From contig NZ_BMXA01000005.1 of assembly GCF_014651515.1 (NCBI RefSeq), positions 158,047 through 222,046 of the forward strand: a DNA stretch of 64,000 nucleotides, written 5' to 3'. Within the stretch, counting starts at the first letter, position 1, and each line of letters starts with the position of its first letter. The stretch is from Arenicella chitinivorans. Its GTDB lineage: Bacteria; Pseudomonadota; Gammaproteobacteria; Arenicellales; Arenicellaceae. Shown piece by piece: positions 9,058-20,104 of the stretch. The notes under the pieces were generated by a model, which worked only from the letters and a program-made list of their open reading frames with translations, did no database searches and was not told the DNA's origin. The position numbers were made by a program, and so were the translations under genes.

Positions 9058-9676
9058 CCTGTTCCGAGTCGAACTGATCATTCAGCTCAGATAACTGTGT
9101 GACCACCAACCCTTGATATCCACATGGGTCGATGTTCTTAAAAGGCTGCATATCCATACGCAAATTGAAACTGAGCCCGTGGTAACTCATTCCGCGCCTA
9201 ATCCGCAATCCTAGCGCGGCAATTTTCGCACCGTCAACGTACACACCTGGCGCATCATCTCGTCGGTCACCTTTAACACGGTGCAAACTCAAGGTGTCGA
9301 TAACACATTGCTCCAGCCCATGCACCAGCGACTTCACGCCAATACCATAGCGCTTCAAGCGCAGCAACGGATACATGACCATCTGACCCGGACCATGATA
9401 GGTAATCTGTCCCCCGCGATCTGTTTTCACCACCGGAACGGCGCTGGGTAATAACGGATCAAGCTGACACGCCGTACCTTGTGTGTAGACCGGAGCATGC
9501 TCAACCAGCCACACCTCGTCGAGGTCCTGCGGGTCGGCATTGGCCACATGTTCACACATAGCCTGGTAGGCGGCTTCATACGGTACCAGCCCAAACTCAC
9601 GCACCAACAGCCGATGACCACTGCCAGAGGTCACCTGCCGGGTAGCACGTGGACTTAACGACTGAATCACGGTCAT
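9017..9676 (-). CDS. lipB: Octanoyl-[ACP]:protein N-octanoyltransferase LipB
   Basis: 219 aa. It transfers octanoyl from ACP to lipoyl domains, the first step of lipoate synthesis. Visible motifs are RGGQITYHGPGQ (87-98), catalytic-site lysine K151 in DGAKIAALG, and acyl-accepting cysteine C185 in NIDPCGYQG. It begins 2 nt after ybeD, as last gene of the mreB-to-lipB block. lipA is not adjacent. The C-terminus overlaps murU in the opposite direction. Confidence 0.95.
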   Translation of the reverse strand: MTVIQSLSPRATRQVTSGSGHRLLVREFGLVPYEAAYQAMCEHVANADPQDLDEVWLVEHAPVYTQGTACQLDPLLPSAVPVVKTDRGGQITYHGPGQMVMYPLLRLKRYGIGVKSLVHGLEQCVIDTLSLHRVKGDRRDDAPGVYVDGAKIAALGLRIRRGMSYHGLSFNLRMDMQPFKNIDPCGYQGLVVTQLSELNDQFDSEQVKRQVLDCFLTQL

Positions 9677-9678
9677 TA

Positions 9679-9984
9679 TTAGAGGGTCATAACGACGCGT
9701 TTGGACTGGCCAATTATCAGGTAGATCGACTCCAACTGGTCTCGACTCTCCAGTCGAACCTTGGCCGTCACAGACTCAAATTTACCAGTACGGCTCTCGT
9801 TTGACTGCATATCCAGCAACGCCTCCGCCGTCACCAACGGCGAAATCAAATCTTGTATGTGATCAAGCGCTGACTGCATAGGGTCTGCGCGACACATTGC
9901 TTTAAACGCAAAGTCGCAAGGATATTCGATCAGATCAAAGCCATCTTTGGCTTCTGGGCCGGGAATGGTTGCGTCGCTACTCAT
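9679..9984 (-). CDS. ybeD: YbeD family (DUF493) protein
   Basis: 101 aa. The ending VRLESRDQLESIYLIIGQSKRVVMTL and the central HIQDLISPLVTAEALLDMQSNESRTGKFESVTAKV are characteristic of DUF493/YbeD, a small ferredoxin-fold protein nearly always found between dacA and lipB. It may act as a regulatory (ACT-like) domain; the function is unproven. It sits 21 bp after dacA and 2 bp before lipB. Confidence 0.9.
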   Translation of the reverse strand: MSSDATIPGPEAKDGFDLIEYPCDFAFKAMCRADPMQSALDHIQDLISPLVTAEALLDMQSNESRTGKFESVTAKVRLESRDQLESIYLIIGQSKRVVMTL

Positions 9985-10005
9985 AATTAAAACTCGCTTA
10001 TCTAC

Positions 10006-11181
10006 TTACTCTGAAAACAGTTTATGGGTACTCAGCTTAATAGAATCAACCAGGCTTTTCCACCAACCGCCCTCGGCCACACCCGTCGATGCAATCAATG
10101 GCACATCGGCAATTACGGTATCACCAAGCATAATACTTGCCATCCCCAGAGGTGCGCCGTCAGCGATCGGCGCTTCAAAGTACGGGCTATGGTGAAACTC
10201 AGTACGCAGATTGTCGCGCTGCCCTTGTGGCACCACCACGTCCATCGACTGCATAGGCCGCAGTGTTACTTCGTCAACAGTCCCCCCGTAGACTCGAGCG
10301 GTGACCAACTCGTCGGACGCTTTTACCGCGCGTTGCGCGTCGTAGGCCGCAAACCCGAAATTCAACAATGTCAACACCTGCTGTTCCCGGGTACGCTCAC
10401 TTTCAGACCCGAGCACCACCGCGATCCAGCGTTCACTGCCGCGCTGCGCGCTGGCAACCAGACAAAAGCCAGCGGCCTCAGTATGCCCAGTTTTTAAACC
10501 ATCGACACTGTCGTCTTTCCACAGCAAACGATTACGATTTCGCTGCGTTATATTATTGTGTGTGTATTCTTTTTCGGCGTACCAAGAGTAGAACTCTGGA
10601 TACTCCCGAATAATGGCTGCCGCCAGCTTGGCAATATCATGCGCCGACATCGCGTGTCCTTCAGCTGGCAAACCCGTGCTGTTCTCAAAATGTGAGTGCG
10701 TCAATTCAAGCTTGGCAGCGGCCTGATTCATCAGCTGCGCAAATGCGTGTTCGGTACCACCCGTGTATTCCGCCAGGGCGATTGCTGCGTCATTACCCGA
10801 CTGAATGATGGTGCTCTTCAACAAATGCGCCAGCTCGATCCGGGTATTAACATCGGCGAACATCCGAGAACCTTCGGCACGCCACGCCTTTTCACTGATC
10901 GGCACCTGATCGGACAGCGATACATCGCCATCACGAAGACGCTCAAACACCACATAATTCATCATCAACTTGGTGATACTGGCTGGCGGCAAAGGCAAGT
11001 CGGGGTTGTGACCCGTGACCACCGCCCCGCTGTTCATCTCCATTAACACCCAGGCGGTCGCCTCGATCTCTGGTGCCGGTAAGGAGCCCGCAACCACCTC
11101 TGTCTGCTGCGCATGGACTGGCAATACAGCCATCATGCGTAGACCCACTACAACGACAATAAAACAACGCTTAATAAACAC
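10006..11181 (-). CDS. dacA: D-alanyl-D-alanine carboxypeptidase (PBP5/6 type)
   Basis: 391 aa. After a signal peptide, the serine peptidase motifs of class C low-molecular-weight PBPs are complete: S68-x-x-K71 (PASITKLMM), SGN at 128-130 and KTG at 230-232. A C-terminal PBP5 beta-domain and a short terminal amphipathic helix (WWKSLVDSIKLSTHKLFSE) anchor it to the inner membrane. It trims pentapeptides in peptidoglycan. Part of the elongation operon. Confidence 0.95.
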   Translation of the reverse strand: MFIKRCFIVVVVGLRMMAVLPVHAQQTEVVAGSLPAPEIEATAWVLMEMNSGAVVTGHNPDLPLPPASITKLMMNYVVFERLRDGDVSLSDQVPISEKAWRAEGSRMFADVNTRIELAHLLKSTIIQSGNDAAIALAEYTGGTEHAFAQLMNQAAAKLELTHSHFENSTGLPAEGHAMSAHDIAKLAAAIIREYPEFYSWYAEKEYTHNNITQRNRNRLLWKDDSVDGLKTGHTEAAGFCLVASAQRGSERWIAVVLGSESERTREQQVLTLLNFGFAAYDAQRAVKASDELVTARVYGGTVDEVTLRPMQSMDVVVPQGQRDNLRTEFHHSPYFEAPIADGAPLGMASIMLGDTVIADVPLIASTGVAEGGWWKSLVDSIKLSTHKLFSE

Positions 11182-11207
11182 AACTAGACCCTGACAAAGA
11201 TAAAACG

Positions 11208-12497
11208 TTAATTCGTATAGGCGCGCGCAATCGCGACACTCAAATCGTGCACAGCCATCGCGTATAACACGCTGTGATTGTACTCGGTAATGGCATAAAA
11301 ATTTGGGTGCGTATAGAAATAACGCGGCATCGGTACATACGCTGACTGTGATTCACCAATCTGCGCTGAGTGCGATTCCGCTGCTGGCTGACTCACGACC
11401 CATTTACTGGACTCGGTTATAGGTTTAGAGACCCGCTGACTTCGCGGTGTGTTGCGTACCACCGACGCCGGCAGTTTTAAACGCTGACCACGGTAAATAG
11501 TCCCGCGCTTATTTAGTTTATTCAGCGAAAACAACTGTTTACAAGGAACTGAAAACCGCTCTGCGATCTGACACGCGGTATCACCGGCACGCACAATATA
11601 GTAGTCCCGTTGATCGTCATCCGGCACTATTTCGCTGGCATCTAACATAAGCACATTAAGCCGCTCGTTCGCGGCTACGCTGGCCCCAATTTCGGCACCC
11701 AATTTGCGTAGATCTGCGGCGATATAAGGCGTTTTTCGATTTCGATTAGCTAATTCTGCAACTGGTTCCGCGACCTTCTGGTGCGCAGTGGAGGTAATCG
11801 CACCACCCGGTTGCCATCCGTTGCGTTTTAAGTAATTTGCCACACTCCCGATTGCATCCACTGGCTGTGACATCAAGTCAGTCACACCATCACCAGAAAA
11901 GTCGACTGCGTAGTGACGGTAACTACTGGAAATAAATTGTGGATAACCAACTGCGCCCGCATAGGACCCCACTATGGCATGCGGGTCTAGATTATTTTCT
12001 TTGGCGAGAAGCAGAAACTCCTTTAACTCTTTGGTGAAAAATTTGCTGCGCCGCGGATAGCCGACCGAGAGAGTAGTAAGGCTGTCCAGCACTTTGTGCT
12101 TACCGACAATGCGTCCAAACTTGGTCTCAACCCCAATGATAGCGACTATCACGCTCGCCGGTACGCCATATTCTTTTTCTGCGCGAGCCAGTGTCTCAGC
12201 ATGCTCCTGCCAAAACTCAACACCCTGTTGGATACGCTCTTGCCCAAGAAATATTTTGCGATATTTACCCCAGGTCAATCGATACTCAGCGGGGTTCATC
12301 ATCGCGTCCAGTACCGATTGCTGTATTTCGACGTCCTTAAAAATCGCGTCCAGCTCTGCTCTGGAATAGTAATTCTGCGCGACCAGTTCCTCTGCCACAG
12401 CACGCAATTGCGCATGGTCATCTAAGCTGATTGCGGCAACCTGAGACCACCAACCGTGTGCGATTACTGCCAAAGCGATGACAACAATTTTTTTCAT
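11208..12497 (-). CDS. mltB: Lytic murein transglycosylase B with internal LysM insert
   Basis: 429 aa against about 330-360 for typical MltB. The catalytic glutamate is E124 in GVETKFG, and GYPQFISSSYRHYAVDFSGDG matches the family. A LysM peptidoglycan-binding motif (about 299-343) plus a Ser/Gln-rich linker (344-395) lies before the conserved terminal segment NFYAITEYNHSVLYAMAV, which belongs to the transglycosylase domain. LysM is therefore inserted within the MltB fold rather than appended. A signal peptide is present but no lipobox. It follows rodA by 5 bp. Confidence 0.9.
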   Translation of the reverse strand: MKKIVVIALAVIAHGWWSQVAAISLDDHAQLRAVAEELVAQNYYSRAELDAIFKDVEIQQSVLDAMMNPAEYRLTWGKYRKIFLGQERIQQGVEFWQEHAETLARAEKEYGVPASVIVAIIGVETKFGRIVGKHKVLDSLTTLSVGYPRRSKFFTKELKEFLLLAKENNLDPHAIVGSYAGAVGYPQFISSSYRHYAVDFSGDGVTDLMSQPVDAIGSVANYLKRNGWQPGGAITSTAHQKVAEPVAELANRNRKTPYIAADLRKLGAEIGASVAANERLNVLMLDASEIVPDDDQRDYYIVRAGDTACQIAERFSVPCKQLFSLNKLNKRGTIYRGQRLKLPASVVRNTPRSQRVSKPITESSKWVVSQPAAESHSAQIGESQSAYVPMPRYFYTHPNFYAITEYNHSVLYAMAVHDLSVAIARAYTN

Positions 12498-12502
12498 ATT
12501 AC

Positions 12503-13576
12503 CTACCGAGATACCAAGCTACGTGTATTGTGAATGCCCATTAAAATGCCAAACCCAGCCATCAACGTTACCATGGAGGTGCCGCCATAACTGATTAAAG
12601 GTAACGGTACACCAACCACGGGCAATAAGCCGGAAACCATACCAATGTTAACGAAAACATAGAAAAAGAAGGTCATTGACAAACTGCCCGCCAATAGACG
12701 CGAAAACGTGTCTTTAGTGTAATACGCAATATACAAACCGCGTGCCGTTAGCCCGACGTATAAAGTCAATAGCATCAGCACACCGATAAAACCCAGCTCT
12801 TCAGAAAATACAGAAAAAATAAAATCCGTGTGGCGTTCTGGAATAAAGTCTAATTGCGACTGACTGCCTTCCATCCAACCTTTACCCTGTGCGCCGCCGC
12901 TGCCGATAGCGATCATAGACTGAATCGTATGATACCCATCACCGAGCGGGTCGGACCAAGGATCAAATAAAGTCTGGATACGCCGCTGTTGATACGGATG
13001 CAAAAACTGGTATAGCACGGGTGCCGCCACCGCACCAGCTGCGATCAAAATACCTATGTACTTCCATGCGAAGCCGGCCAAAAATAGAATCAAGGTGCCG
13101 GACATCAAGATTAGTAAGGTGGTTCCCAAGTCTGGCTGTTTCAAGATTAAGAAAGCGGGAACAAACAGGACCAGCGCGGCATAAACTAGATTTTTTGGTG
13201 ACGGTGGTAAGGTCTTGCGCGTCACCACCCAGGCCACCATCATTGGCACGGCCAATTTCATCGCCTCTGACGGCTGAAAGCGCACCACGCCCAAATCCAG
13301 CCAGCGCTGCGCGCCTTTTCCAACATCGCCGACCACCAATACCAGCACCAACATTAGCAACCCGACGGCATACAGATACGGCGACCAGCGAAACAGTGTA
13401 TCGGTGCGGATTTGTGCAATCACCATCATACCGATCATGGCCACCACCATGCGAATTGCCTGGTTCATCACAATGCGTGGATTTTCACCGCCTGCGCTCC
13501 ATAGAATCAGTAGACTGCCGCCACACAGCATCAACAAGCCGAACAACAAAGGTAAATCGACCTTAACCCGAAACAT
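12503..13576 (-). CDS. rodA: Peptidoglycan glycosyltransferase RodA (SEDS family)
   Basis: About 357 aa from ATG at 13576 (MFRVKVDLPLLFG). An in-frame upstream ATG at 13654 would place 26 polar residues first and overlap mrdA by 92 bp, so the inner start is preferred. Ten or so membrane helices are visible, with SEDS signatures such as DLGVVRFQPSEAMKLAVPM and LPLISYGGTSMV at the C-terminus. RodA polymerises glycan in the elongasome with PBP2. The start overlaps the mrdA stop by 14 bp. Confidence 0.94.
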   Translation of the reverse strand: MFRVKVDLPLLFGLLMLCGGSLLILWSAGGENPRIVMNQAIRMVVAMIGMMVIAQIRTDTLFRWSPYLYAVGLLMLVLVLVVGDVGKGAQRWLDLGVVRFQPSEAMKLAVPMMVAWVVTRKTLPPSPKNLVYAALVLFVPAFLILKQPDLGTTLLILMSGTLILFLAGFAWKYIGILIAAGAVAAPVLYQFLHPYQQRRIQTLFDPWSDPLGDGYHTIQSMIAIGSGGAQGKGWMEGSQSQLDFIPERHTDFIFSVFSEELGFIGVLMLLTLYVGLTARGLYIAYYTKDTFSRLLAGSLSMTFFFYVFVNIGMVSGLLPVVGVPLPLISYGGTSMVTLMAGFGILMGIHNTRSLVSR

Positions 13577-15503
13577 CAGACTGACCCTCCGATACGGCGT
13601 CTGGAGACGCCTCGTCAATTTCTTGGGGTTCGGGTTTAGGTGCGTTTGCATCAATACCCAGTAAATAATAATCCATTACTTTGCGGGCGACCGGTGCCGC
13701 CACGCCGCTGCCACTGCCACCGTTTTCAACGATCACGGCAATCGCAATCTTCGGGTCATCAACTGGGGCGAAGGCCACAAACAAAGCATGGTCTTTTTCG
13801 AACTCGCTGAGCTTGCTTTCATCGTAACGCGCGCCCTGCGGAATACCGACGACTTGTGCGGTCCCAGTTTTACCCGCCATTGTGTAGGGCGCGCCCTCAC
13901 CAGCACGCCGAGCGGTGCCACGAGGATGATGTACCACCGCCTCCATCGCATCAATAATGCGCTCGAAATGCGTACTCTTGGCGTCGACCTGACTCAGTTT
14001 TGCACCACTAATTTCGCGCACTTCGCGCGGGGCCGGTCCGCCGGTGGCGTGTGCTAAATGGCCGACGATTCGGGGTTCCACACGTTGTCCTCGGTTCGCC
14101 AACGTGGCCGTCATCACACCCAGTTGCAACGGCGTAACCAACATATAACCTTGTCCGATTCCCGTGTTTAAACTGTCACCTGGATACCAAGCCACTCCGT
14201 AGCGTTCACGTTTCCATTCACGAGACGGAACCAGGCCGGTCGGCTCTGCCGGCAAATCAATACCAGTGCGGTCCCCGAGCCCAAAGGATTTCAGGAAAGG
14301 TGAAATTTTATCGATTCCAAGGGTATTCGCCAGTTGATAATAAAACACATCACAGGATTGCATGATCGACTCGGCCATTGACACCGGGCCATGCCCTTGG
14401 CGTTTCCAGCAACGGTAGCGATGACTACTGCCCTTTAAGGTGAAATAGCCGTTGCAGTAGACCTCATGACTCGGACTCCAGCCATTCTCAAGCCCCACCA
14501 TAGAGACCAAGCCCTTGATGGTAGAGCCCGGTGCATACCGGCCACTGAGACCACGATTGAGCAAGGGGCGATCAATATCGTCTCGCAACTGGTTGTAGGA
14601 CTGATGATCGATCCCGTTCACAAACTTATTTGGGTCGTACACAGGGTTACTGACAAAGGCCAGCACATCGCCACTAGCAGGTTCAATCGCGATCACAGCG
14701 CCGCGCTTGCCATCAAGATATTCACGCGCCTTAATTTGCAGCTCAGCATCAATATTCAGATACAAATCATCACCGGATACAGGCGAATTCCGATCCAGCG
14801 TGCGGATCAAGCGACCATGCGCATTGGTTTCAACCTGCTCGACGCCGACTTCGCCGAGCAAATGAGATTCGTACTCCGCTTCAATTCCCAGCTTGCCGAT
14901 GTAATCTGTCCCTTTATAGGCGCGTTCGTCAATATTATCTAAATCGCGCTGATTGATCCGACCGACATAGCCAACCACGTGCACCAGCTCTGGGCCATAC
15001 GGATAATGCCGCTGTAACTTGGCTTCGACCTGCGCACCGATCAAACGATGGCGATTGACCATAAAACGCGCCACTTCGGCTTCACTCAGATTCAGTTTCA
15101 GTACCTGTGCTTCAAACTTCGGACGCGCCCGCACCGCACTGCGGAACTTGTTGATCTGTGCTGGCGATACTTCAATAATCTTGCTCAAATCATTTAGCAA
15201 AGCGTCCATGTCCTTGACTTTATCCGGTGCAACCTCAAGCGTGAAGACCGGAACGTTTTCTGCTAACACACGCCCTTCTCGATCATAGATCTGACCACGC
15301 ACCGGCGGCACCGGCACCAGCCGCACGCGATTATCCTTAGACAACACCTCGAAACGATCAAAGTTATAGATCTGTAAATACCACAGGCGTGCGACCAAAA
15401 TGAGCACCAGCACCGCCAGAAAAATGCCCAACGCAATCAAGCGTGCGTGAATTAAATTGGTTTCACGAAGGTAATCATTCAGCTGTATTTGTTCCTGCGC
15501 CAT
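13563..15503 (-). CDS. mrdA: Penicillin-binding protein 2 (class B transpeptidase)
   Basis: 646 aa from ATG at 15503 (MAQEQIQLNDYLRE), preferred over an upstream ATG at 15560 that would overlap mreD. It has one N-terminal membrane helix, then the PBP dimerisation domain (VPPVRGQIYDREGRVLAENV). The transpeptidase motifs are STIK (serine near residue 327), SCD and KTGTAQ. It cross-links peptidoglycan in the Rod complex. The C-terminal proline/acidic tail (KPEPQEIDEASPDAVSEG) is longer than in E. coli. Confidence 0.95.
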   Translation of the reverse strand: MAQEQIQLNDYLRETNLIHARLIALGIFLAVLVLILVARLWYLQIYNFDRFEVLSKDNRVRLVPVPPVRGQIYDREGRVLAENVPVFTLEVAPDKVKDMDALLNDLSKIIEVSPAQINKFRSAVRARPKFEAQVLKLNLSEAEVARFMVNRHRLIGAQVEAKLQRHYPYGPELVHVVGYVGRINQRDLDNIDERAYKGTDYIGKLGIEAEYESHLLGEVGVEQVETNAHGRLIRTLDRNSPVSGDDLYLNIDAELQIKAREYLDGKRGAVIAIEPASGDVLAFVSNPVYDPNKFVNGIDHQSYNQLRDDIDRPLLNRGLSGRYAPGSTIKGLVSMVGLENGWSPSHEVYCNGYFTLKGSSHRYRCWKRQGHGPVSMAESIMQSCDVFYYQLANTLGIDKISPFLKSFGLGDRTGIDLPAEPTGLVPSREWKRERYGVAWYPGDSLNTGIGQGYMLVTPLQLGVMTATLANRGQRVEPRIVGHLAHATGGPAPREVREISGAKLSQVDAKSTHFERIIDAMEAVVHHPRGTARRAGEGAPYTMAGKTGTAQVVGIPQGARYDESKLSEFEKDHALFVAFAPVDDPKIAIAVIVENGGSGSGVAAPVARKVMDYYLLGIDANAPKPEPQEIDEASPDAVSEGQSDVSG

Positions 15504-15510
15504 CGCCGAT

Positions 15511-16011
15511 CTAACGAATACGCGCCTTGCGTCGCATTTCGTCCAACAGAATGAACACAAATGGCCAAACCAGCATGCCGCCTAACAGCGAATACCAATA
15601 TTCCTTGGTGATAGCAAAGTCGTCCACGATTCCGTACAACCATCCAGTCAGCAATTTAAAAATGCCAACAAACAAGCCCACGAATAGCATCTGCTGCCAC
15701 ATCGACAACATTTTCAACTGCTGACTCAACGCGCTGACCAAAAAGATGAGCACGGCCAACCCGAGTCCCAAGACCCCAAAGGTGCGAACAAACAAGACCT
15801 CCAGCAAGGTGCCGATCAGAAAACCCGTGAAAGGACCGATGCGGCCAGGCACCATCAAAGCCCAATACACTAAAATTAAGGCAATCCAGTCTGGCCAAAA
15901 GTGAAACAACCAACTCGGCAACTGCACGATGGTCAACACAAATGCGATAAACGTCGACAGCGCCACAGCGATGTGAACACCGATATTGGAACTTCGGTCA
16001 TGCGGCGACAT
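15511..16011 (-). CDS. mreD: Rod shape-determining protein MreD
   Basis: 166 aa integral membrane protein with about five or six hydrophobic helices and the MreD hallmark PSWLFHFWPDWIALILVYWALMVPGRIGPFTGFLIG. It bridges MreC and the RodA/PBP2 synthase in the inner membrane. It lies 3 bp from mreC and 7 bp from mrdA. Confidence 0.93.
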   Translation of the reverse strand: MSPHDRSSNIGVHIAVALSTFIAFVLTIVQLPSWLFHFWPDWIALILVYWALMVPGRIGPFTGFLIGTLLEVLFVRTFGVLGLGLAVLIFLVSALSQQLKMLSMWQQMLFVGLFVGIFKLLTGWLYGIVDDFAITKEYWYSLLGGMLVWPFVFILLDEMRRKARIR

Positions 16012-16014
16012 CGT

Positions 16015-16875
16015 TTATTCGACCTCCTGAACGGGCAACCCAAATTCGCTGTGTTTCACTGGTTCTCGTGACAACAGCAGCACATGATTGGAACGATCCA
16101 ACTTAGCAATTGGCGTGGCAATCACGCGGATAAACTTTTCATCCTGAATCACTTCGACATCGCTAACTTCCGCCACGGGATACCCGTTCGGGAATCGTCC
16201 TCCAAGGCCAGAACTAATCAAACGATCACCGATTTTTATATCGGAGTTCTGATTCAAAAATGGCACACGCAGCCGATCTAGGCTGCCGGTCCCGTACACA
16301 ACAGTGCGTAAACCATTGCGCTCGACTTGTACCGGCAAGGCGTGCCCAGGGTCTGTAATCAATACCACCACACTGCTCAAGGGCATTACTTCGGTGACTT
16401 GGCCGATCACGCCACGATCATCGATCACCGCCTGACCTTCATAGGCCTCGTGACGCAATCCACGACCAATAGAAATACGATGATTATCTCGATCCAAGCG
16501 CACATCAACCAACTCGGCCAATGTCACCTGTTCGCGTAAGCGCTCAGAGGCTCCAAGCAAGGCCCGCAAATCGCTGTTCTCTTCTTCTAGTGCGCGCAAC
16601 AGCAAGGTTTCGGACTTGAGTTTGAAGTATTCATTACGCAGATTGTCATACGCGATCTGCACATCTGGTTCGGCTGTGAGCGCTGACGTGAAATACCCGC
16701 TTACCGATGACGGCAGCGATGCTAGGTATTGAATCGGGCTCAGCACCACAGACACCACATTGCGTGGTGCATTCAGCCAAGTGGTTCGAGAATCGACCAC
16801 CATCATTGCAACCGACATTACAAAAACCAGCCCAAGTTGCGGCCAACCAGATGATTTTCTAAATGGGTCTGCCAC
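16015..16875 (-). CDS. mreC: Rod shape-determining protein MreC
   Basis: 286 aa. One N-terminal membrane helix, a coiled coil (about residues 70-110; NEYFKLKSETLLLRALEEENSDLRALLG) and two periplasmic beta domains, including GVIGQVTEVMPLSSVVVLITDPGHALPVQVERNG. It forms periplasmic filaments that activate PBP2. Second gene of the mre operon, 89 bp after mreB. Confidence 0.94.
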   Translation of the reverse strand: MADPFRKSSGWPQLGLVFVMSVAMMVVDSRTTWLNAPRNVVSVVLSPIQYLASLPSSVSGYFTSALTAEPDVQIAYDNLRNEYFKLKSETLLLRALEEENSDLRALLGASERLREQVTLAELVDVRLDRDNHRISIGRGLRHEAYEGQAVIDDRGVIGQVTEVMPLSSVVVLITDPGHALPVQVERNGLRTVVYGTGSLDRLRVPFLNQNSDIKIGDRLISSGLGGRFPNGYPVAEVSDVEVIQDEKFIRVIATPIAKLDRSNHVLLLSREPVKHSEFGLPVQEVE

Positions 16876-16964
16876 CGTCGTTTTGAAATGCGTCTTTACG
16901 TGTTATTCGTTATGCTGGCACTAGCGGAGTGACCAACTCGCTCGGTTAGTCACCGCATGTTATT

Positions 16965-18047
<1,083 letters not shown>

Positions 18048-18260
18048 TCATGGGGGGTTAATCGGATTATTGTACAGTCTAACGAGCGCTTGTGCTATTC
18101 AACAACAGGTCTATCTGTGGTAATTTCGTGGTTTATCAGGAGATTTCTTCCAGAGCGTGAATTCCTGCTCCGGAATCGCTTGTTCCGAACCATCAGACAC
18201 CCTGCAAGCATTCAATTAAATACTTATTAACGCTGGCGAGATCGCCACGGCAACAAACCA

Positions 18261-18548
18261 ATGACTCTAGACAAATCAACCGTGCAGACGATTGCGCGTC
18301 TCGCGCGCCTCAATGTGGACGACACCGAGATCGACACGTATCAATCCGAGCTTTCCAATATTCTGGATTTAGTCGAACAAATGGATACCGTAAATACCGA
18401 TGGCATAGAACCAATGACGCACCCATTCGATGCCACGCTTCGATTGCGTGACGATATCGTGACCGAACAAAACCAGCGCGACAAATACCAGGCCGTGGCA
18501 CCGAGTACCGAGAACGGATTGTATTTAGTTCCCAAGGTAATCGACTAG
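18261..18548 (+). CDS. gatC: Asp-tRNA(Asn)/Glu-tRNA(Gln) amidotransferase subunit C
   Basis: 95 aa. [42 protein letters not shown] and the terminal [12 protein letters not shown] are the GatC signatures. It stabilises the GatA-GatB interface of the tRNA-dependent amidotransferase that makes Gln-tRNA(Gln) and/or Asn-tRNA(Asn). First gene of gatCAB, divergent from mreB. Confidence 0.95.
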   Translation: MTLDKSTVQTIARLARLNVDDTEIDTYQSELSNILDLVEQMDTVNTDGIEPMTHPFDATLRLRDDIVTEQNQRDKYQAVAPSTENGLYLVPKVID

Positions 18549-18637
18549 AGTGTTGCCGTTTAGTAACTAAAGCCGCCCGACCATCTCAACCTGCGTACTG
18601 CCTGCCAGTTCGTGAATTTAGGATTTCAGTTTTTAGC

Positions 18638-20104
18638 ATGACCACCTTAGCCCAACTATCCAAGCTACTTGCCAGTGGTGAGCTGTCAAGTGTCGAGCTC
18701 ACCCAGACTTATCTCGATCGCATCGAGCAATCAAACCATAACGCCTTCATCAGCACCAATACCGAGTTAGCGCTGACCGCCGCCAAAGCAGCAGACCAGC
18801 GTCGCGCCGACGGTGACACCAACCCCCTGCTGGGCATCCCCGTCGCGCAGAAAGACATATTCTGTATTGAGGGCATGCTGACCACGTGTGGTTCTCGCAT
18901 ACTCGAGAACTTTGTCGCTCCGTACACCGCCACCGTGGTTGAGAAGATGCACGCACACGGTTTGGTGACGTTGGGTAAAGCCAACATGGACGAATTCGCC
19001 ATGGGCTCGTCCAATGAAAACTCGTTTTTCGGCGGTGTTGCCAACCCTTGGAGCGCTGAGGAAGAAACACTGGTCCCTGGTGGCAGCTCAGGTGGTTCCG
19101 CCGCCGCGGTGGCTGCACACTTAGCACCAGCGGCAACCGGCACCGACACAGGCGGCTCTATTCGACAGCCTGCTGCTTTTTGTAACTTGACCGGTGTCAA
19201 ACCAACTTACGGGCGCTGCTCACGCTTTGGCATGATCGCATTCGCCTCTTCTCTCGATCAAGCAGGCCCAATGACGCACACGGCAGAAGATGCTGCCCTA
19301 CTACTCAACACCATGGCTGGCTTTGATCATCGCGATGCGACCTCACTTGAAGTCGAAGCAGAAGATTTCACACGCAGCCTCGACGACTCACTCGCAGGTA
19401 TCGTCATCGGCGTACCGAAAGAGTTTTTCAGTGACGGCTTGGACAACGAAGTCGCCACGATCATCGATGCTGCGATCAAGCAGTACCAATCGCTCGGTGC
19501 CAAGATCAAAGAAGTCTCATTACCAAATTCGCACCTAGCCCTACCCAGCTATTACGTCATTGCACCGGCCGAGGCCTCGTCTAACTTGTCACGCTTTGAC
19601 GGTGTGCGGTATGGATTTCGCGCTGATGAGTACACCGACCTCGTCGACATGTACACCAAGACGCGTACCCAAGGCTTCGGTGATGAGGTTAAACGCCGCA
19701 TCATGATTGGTACGTACGCCCTGTCCTCTGGGTACTACGACGCCTACTACGCCAAAGCGCAGAAGCTCCGCCGCTTAATCTCCAACGATTTTGTCGCCGT
19801 TTTTAAAGATTGCGATGTGCTAATGGGGCCAACCACACCGAGCCCGGCATTCGCAGCAGGTACAGGCGGTGAAGATCCCGTGGCCATGTACATGAACGAT
19901 ATTTACACCATCCCGGCCAACTTAGCAGGTTTGCCTGCCGCGTCTATTCCCGCTGGTTTCACGCAAGCTGGATTACCGGTTGGCTTACATTTGATTGCAC
20001 CGGCATTACAAGAGGCCAAGATGCTGAACATTGCGCATCAGTATCAACTGGTTACCGACTGGCACACACGCGTCGCGCCAACCGCGTTGGGAGGAAGCAA
20101 CTAA
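18638..20104 (+). CDS. gatA: Glutamyl-/aspartyl-tRNA amidotransferase subunit A
   Basis: 488 aa amidase-signature enzyme that hydrolyses glutamine to supply ammonia to GatB. The catalytic triad is visible: K72 (VAQKD), cis-Ser S150 ([10 protein letters not shown]) and nucleophile S174 (TGGSIRQP). The spacing matches characterised GatA. The stop overlaps the gatB start (TAATG). Confidence 0.96.
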   Translation: MTTLAQLSKLLASGELSSVELTQTYLDRIEQSNHNAFISTNTELALTAAKAADQRRADGDTNPLLGIPVAQKDIFCIEGMLTTCGSRILENFVAPYTATVVEKMHAHGLVTLGKANMDEFAMGSSNENSFFGGVANPWSAEEETLVPGGSSGGSAAAVAAHLAPAATGTDTGGSIRQPAAFCNLTGVKPTYGRCSRFGMIAFASSLDQAGPMTHTAEDAALLLNTMAGFDHRDATSLEVEAEDFTRSLDDSLAGIVIGVPKEFFSDGLDNEVATIIDAAIKQYQSLGAKIKEVSLPNSHLALPSYYVIAPAEASSNLSRFDGVRYGFRADEYTDLVDMYTKTRTQGFGDEVKRRIMIGTYALSSGYYDAYYAKAQKLRRLISNDFVAVFKDCDVLMGPTTPSPAFAAGTGGEDPVAMYMNDIYTIPANLAGLPAASIPAGFTQAGLPVGLHLIAPALQEAKMLNIAHQYQLVTDWHTRVAPTALGGSN

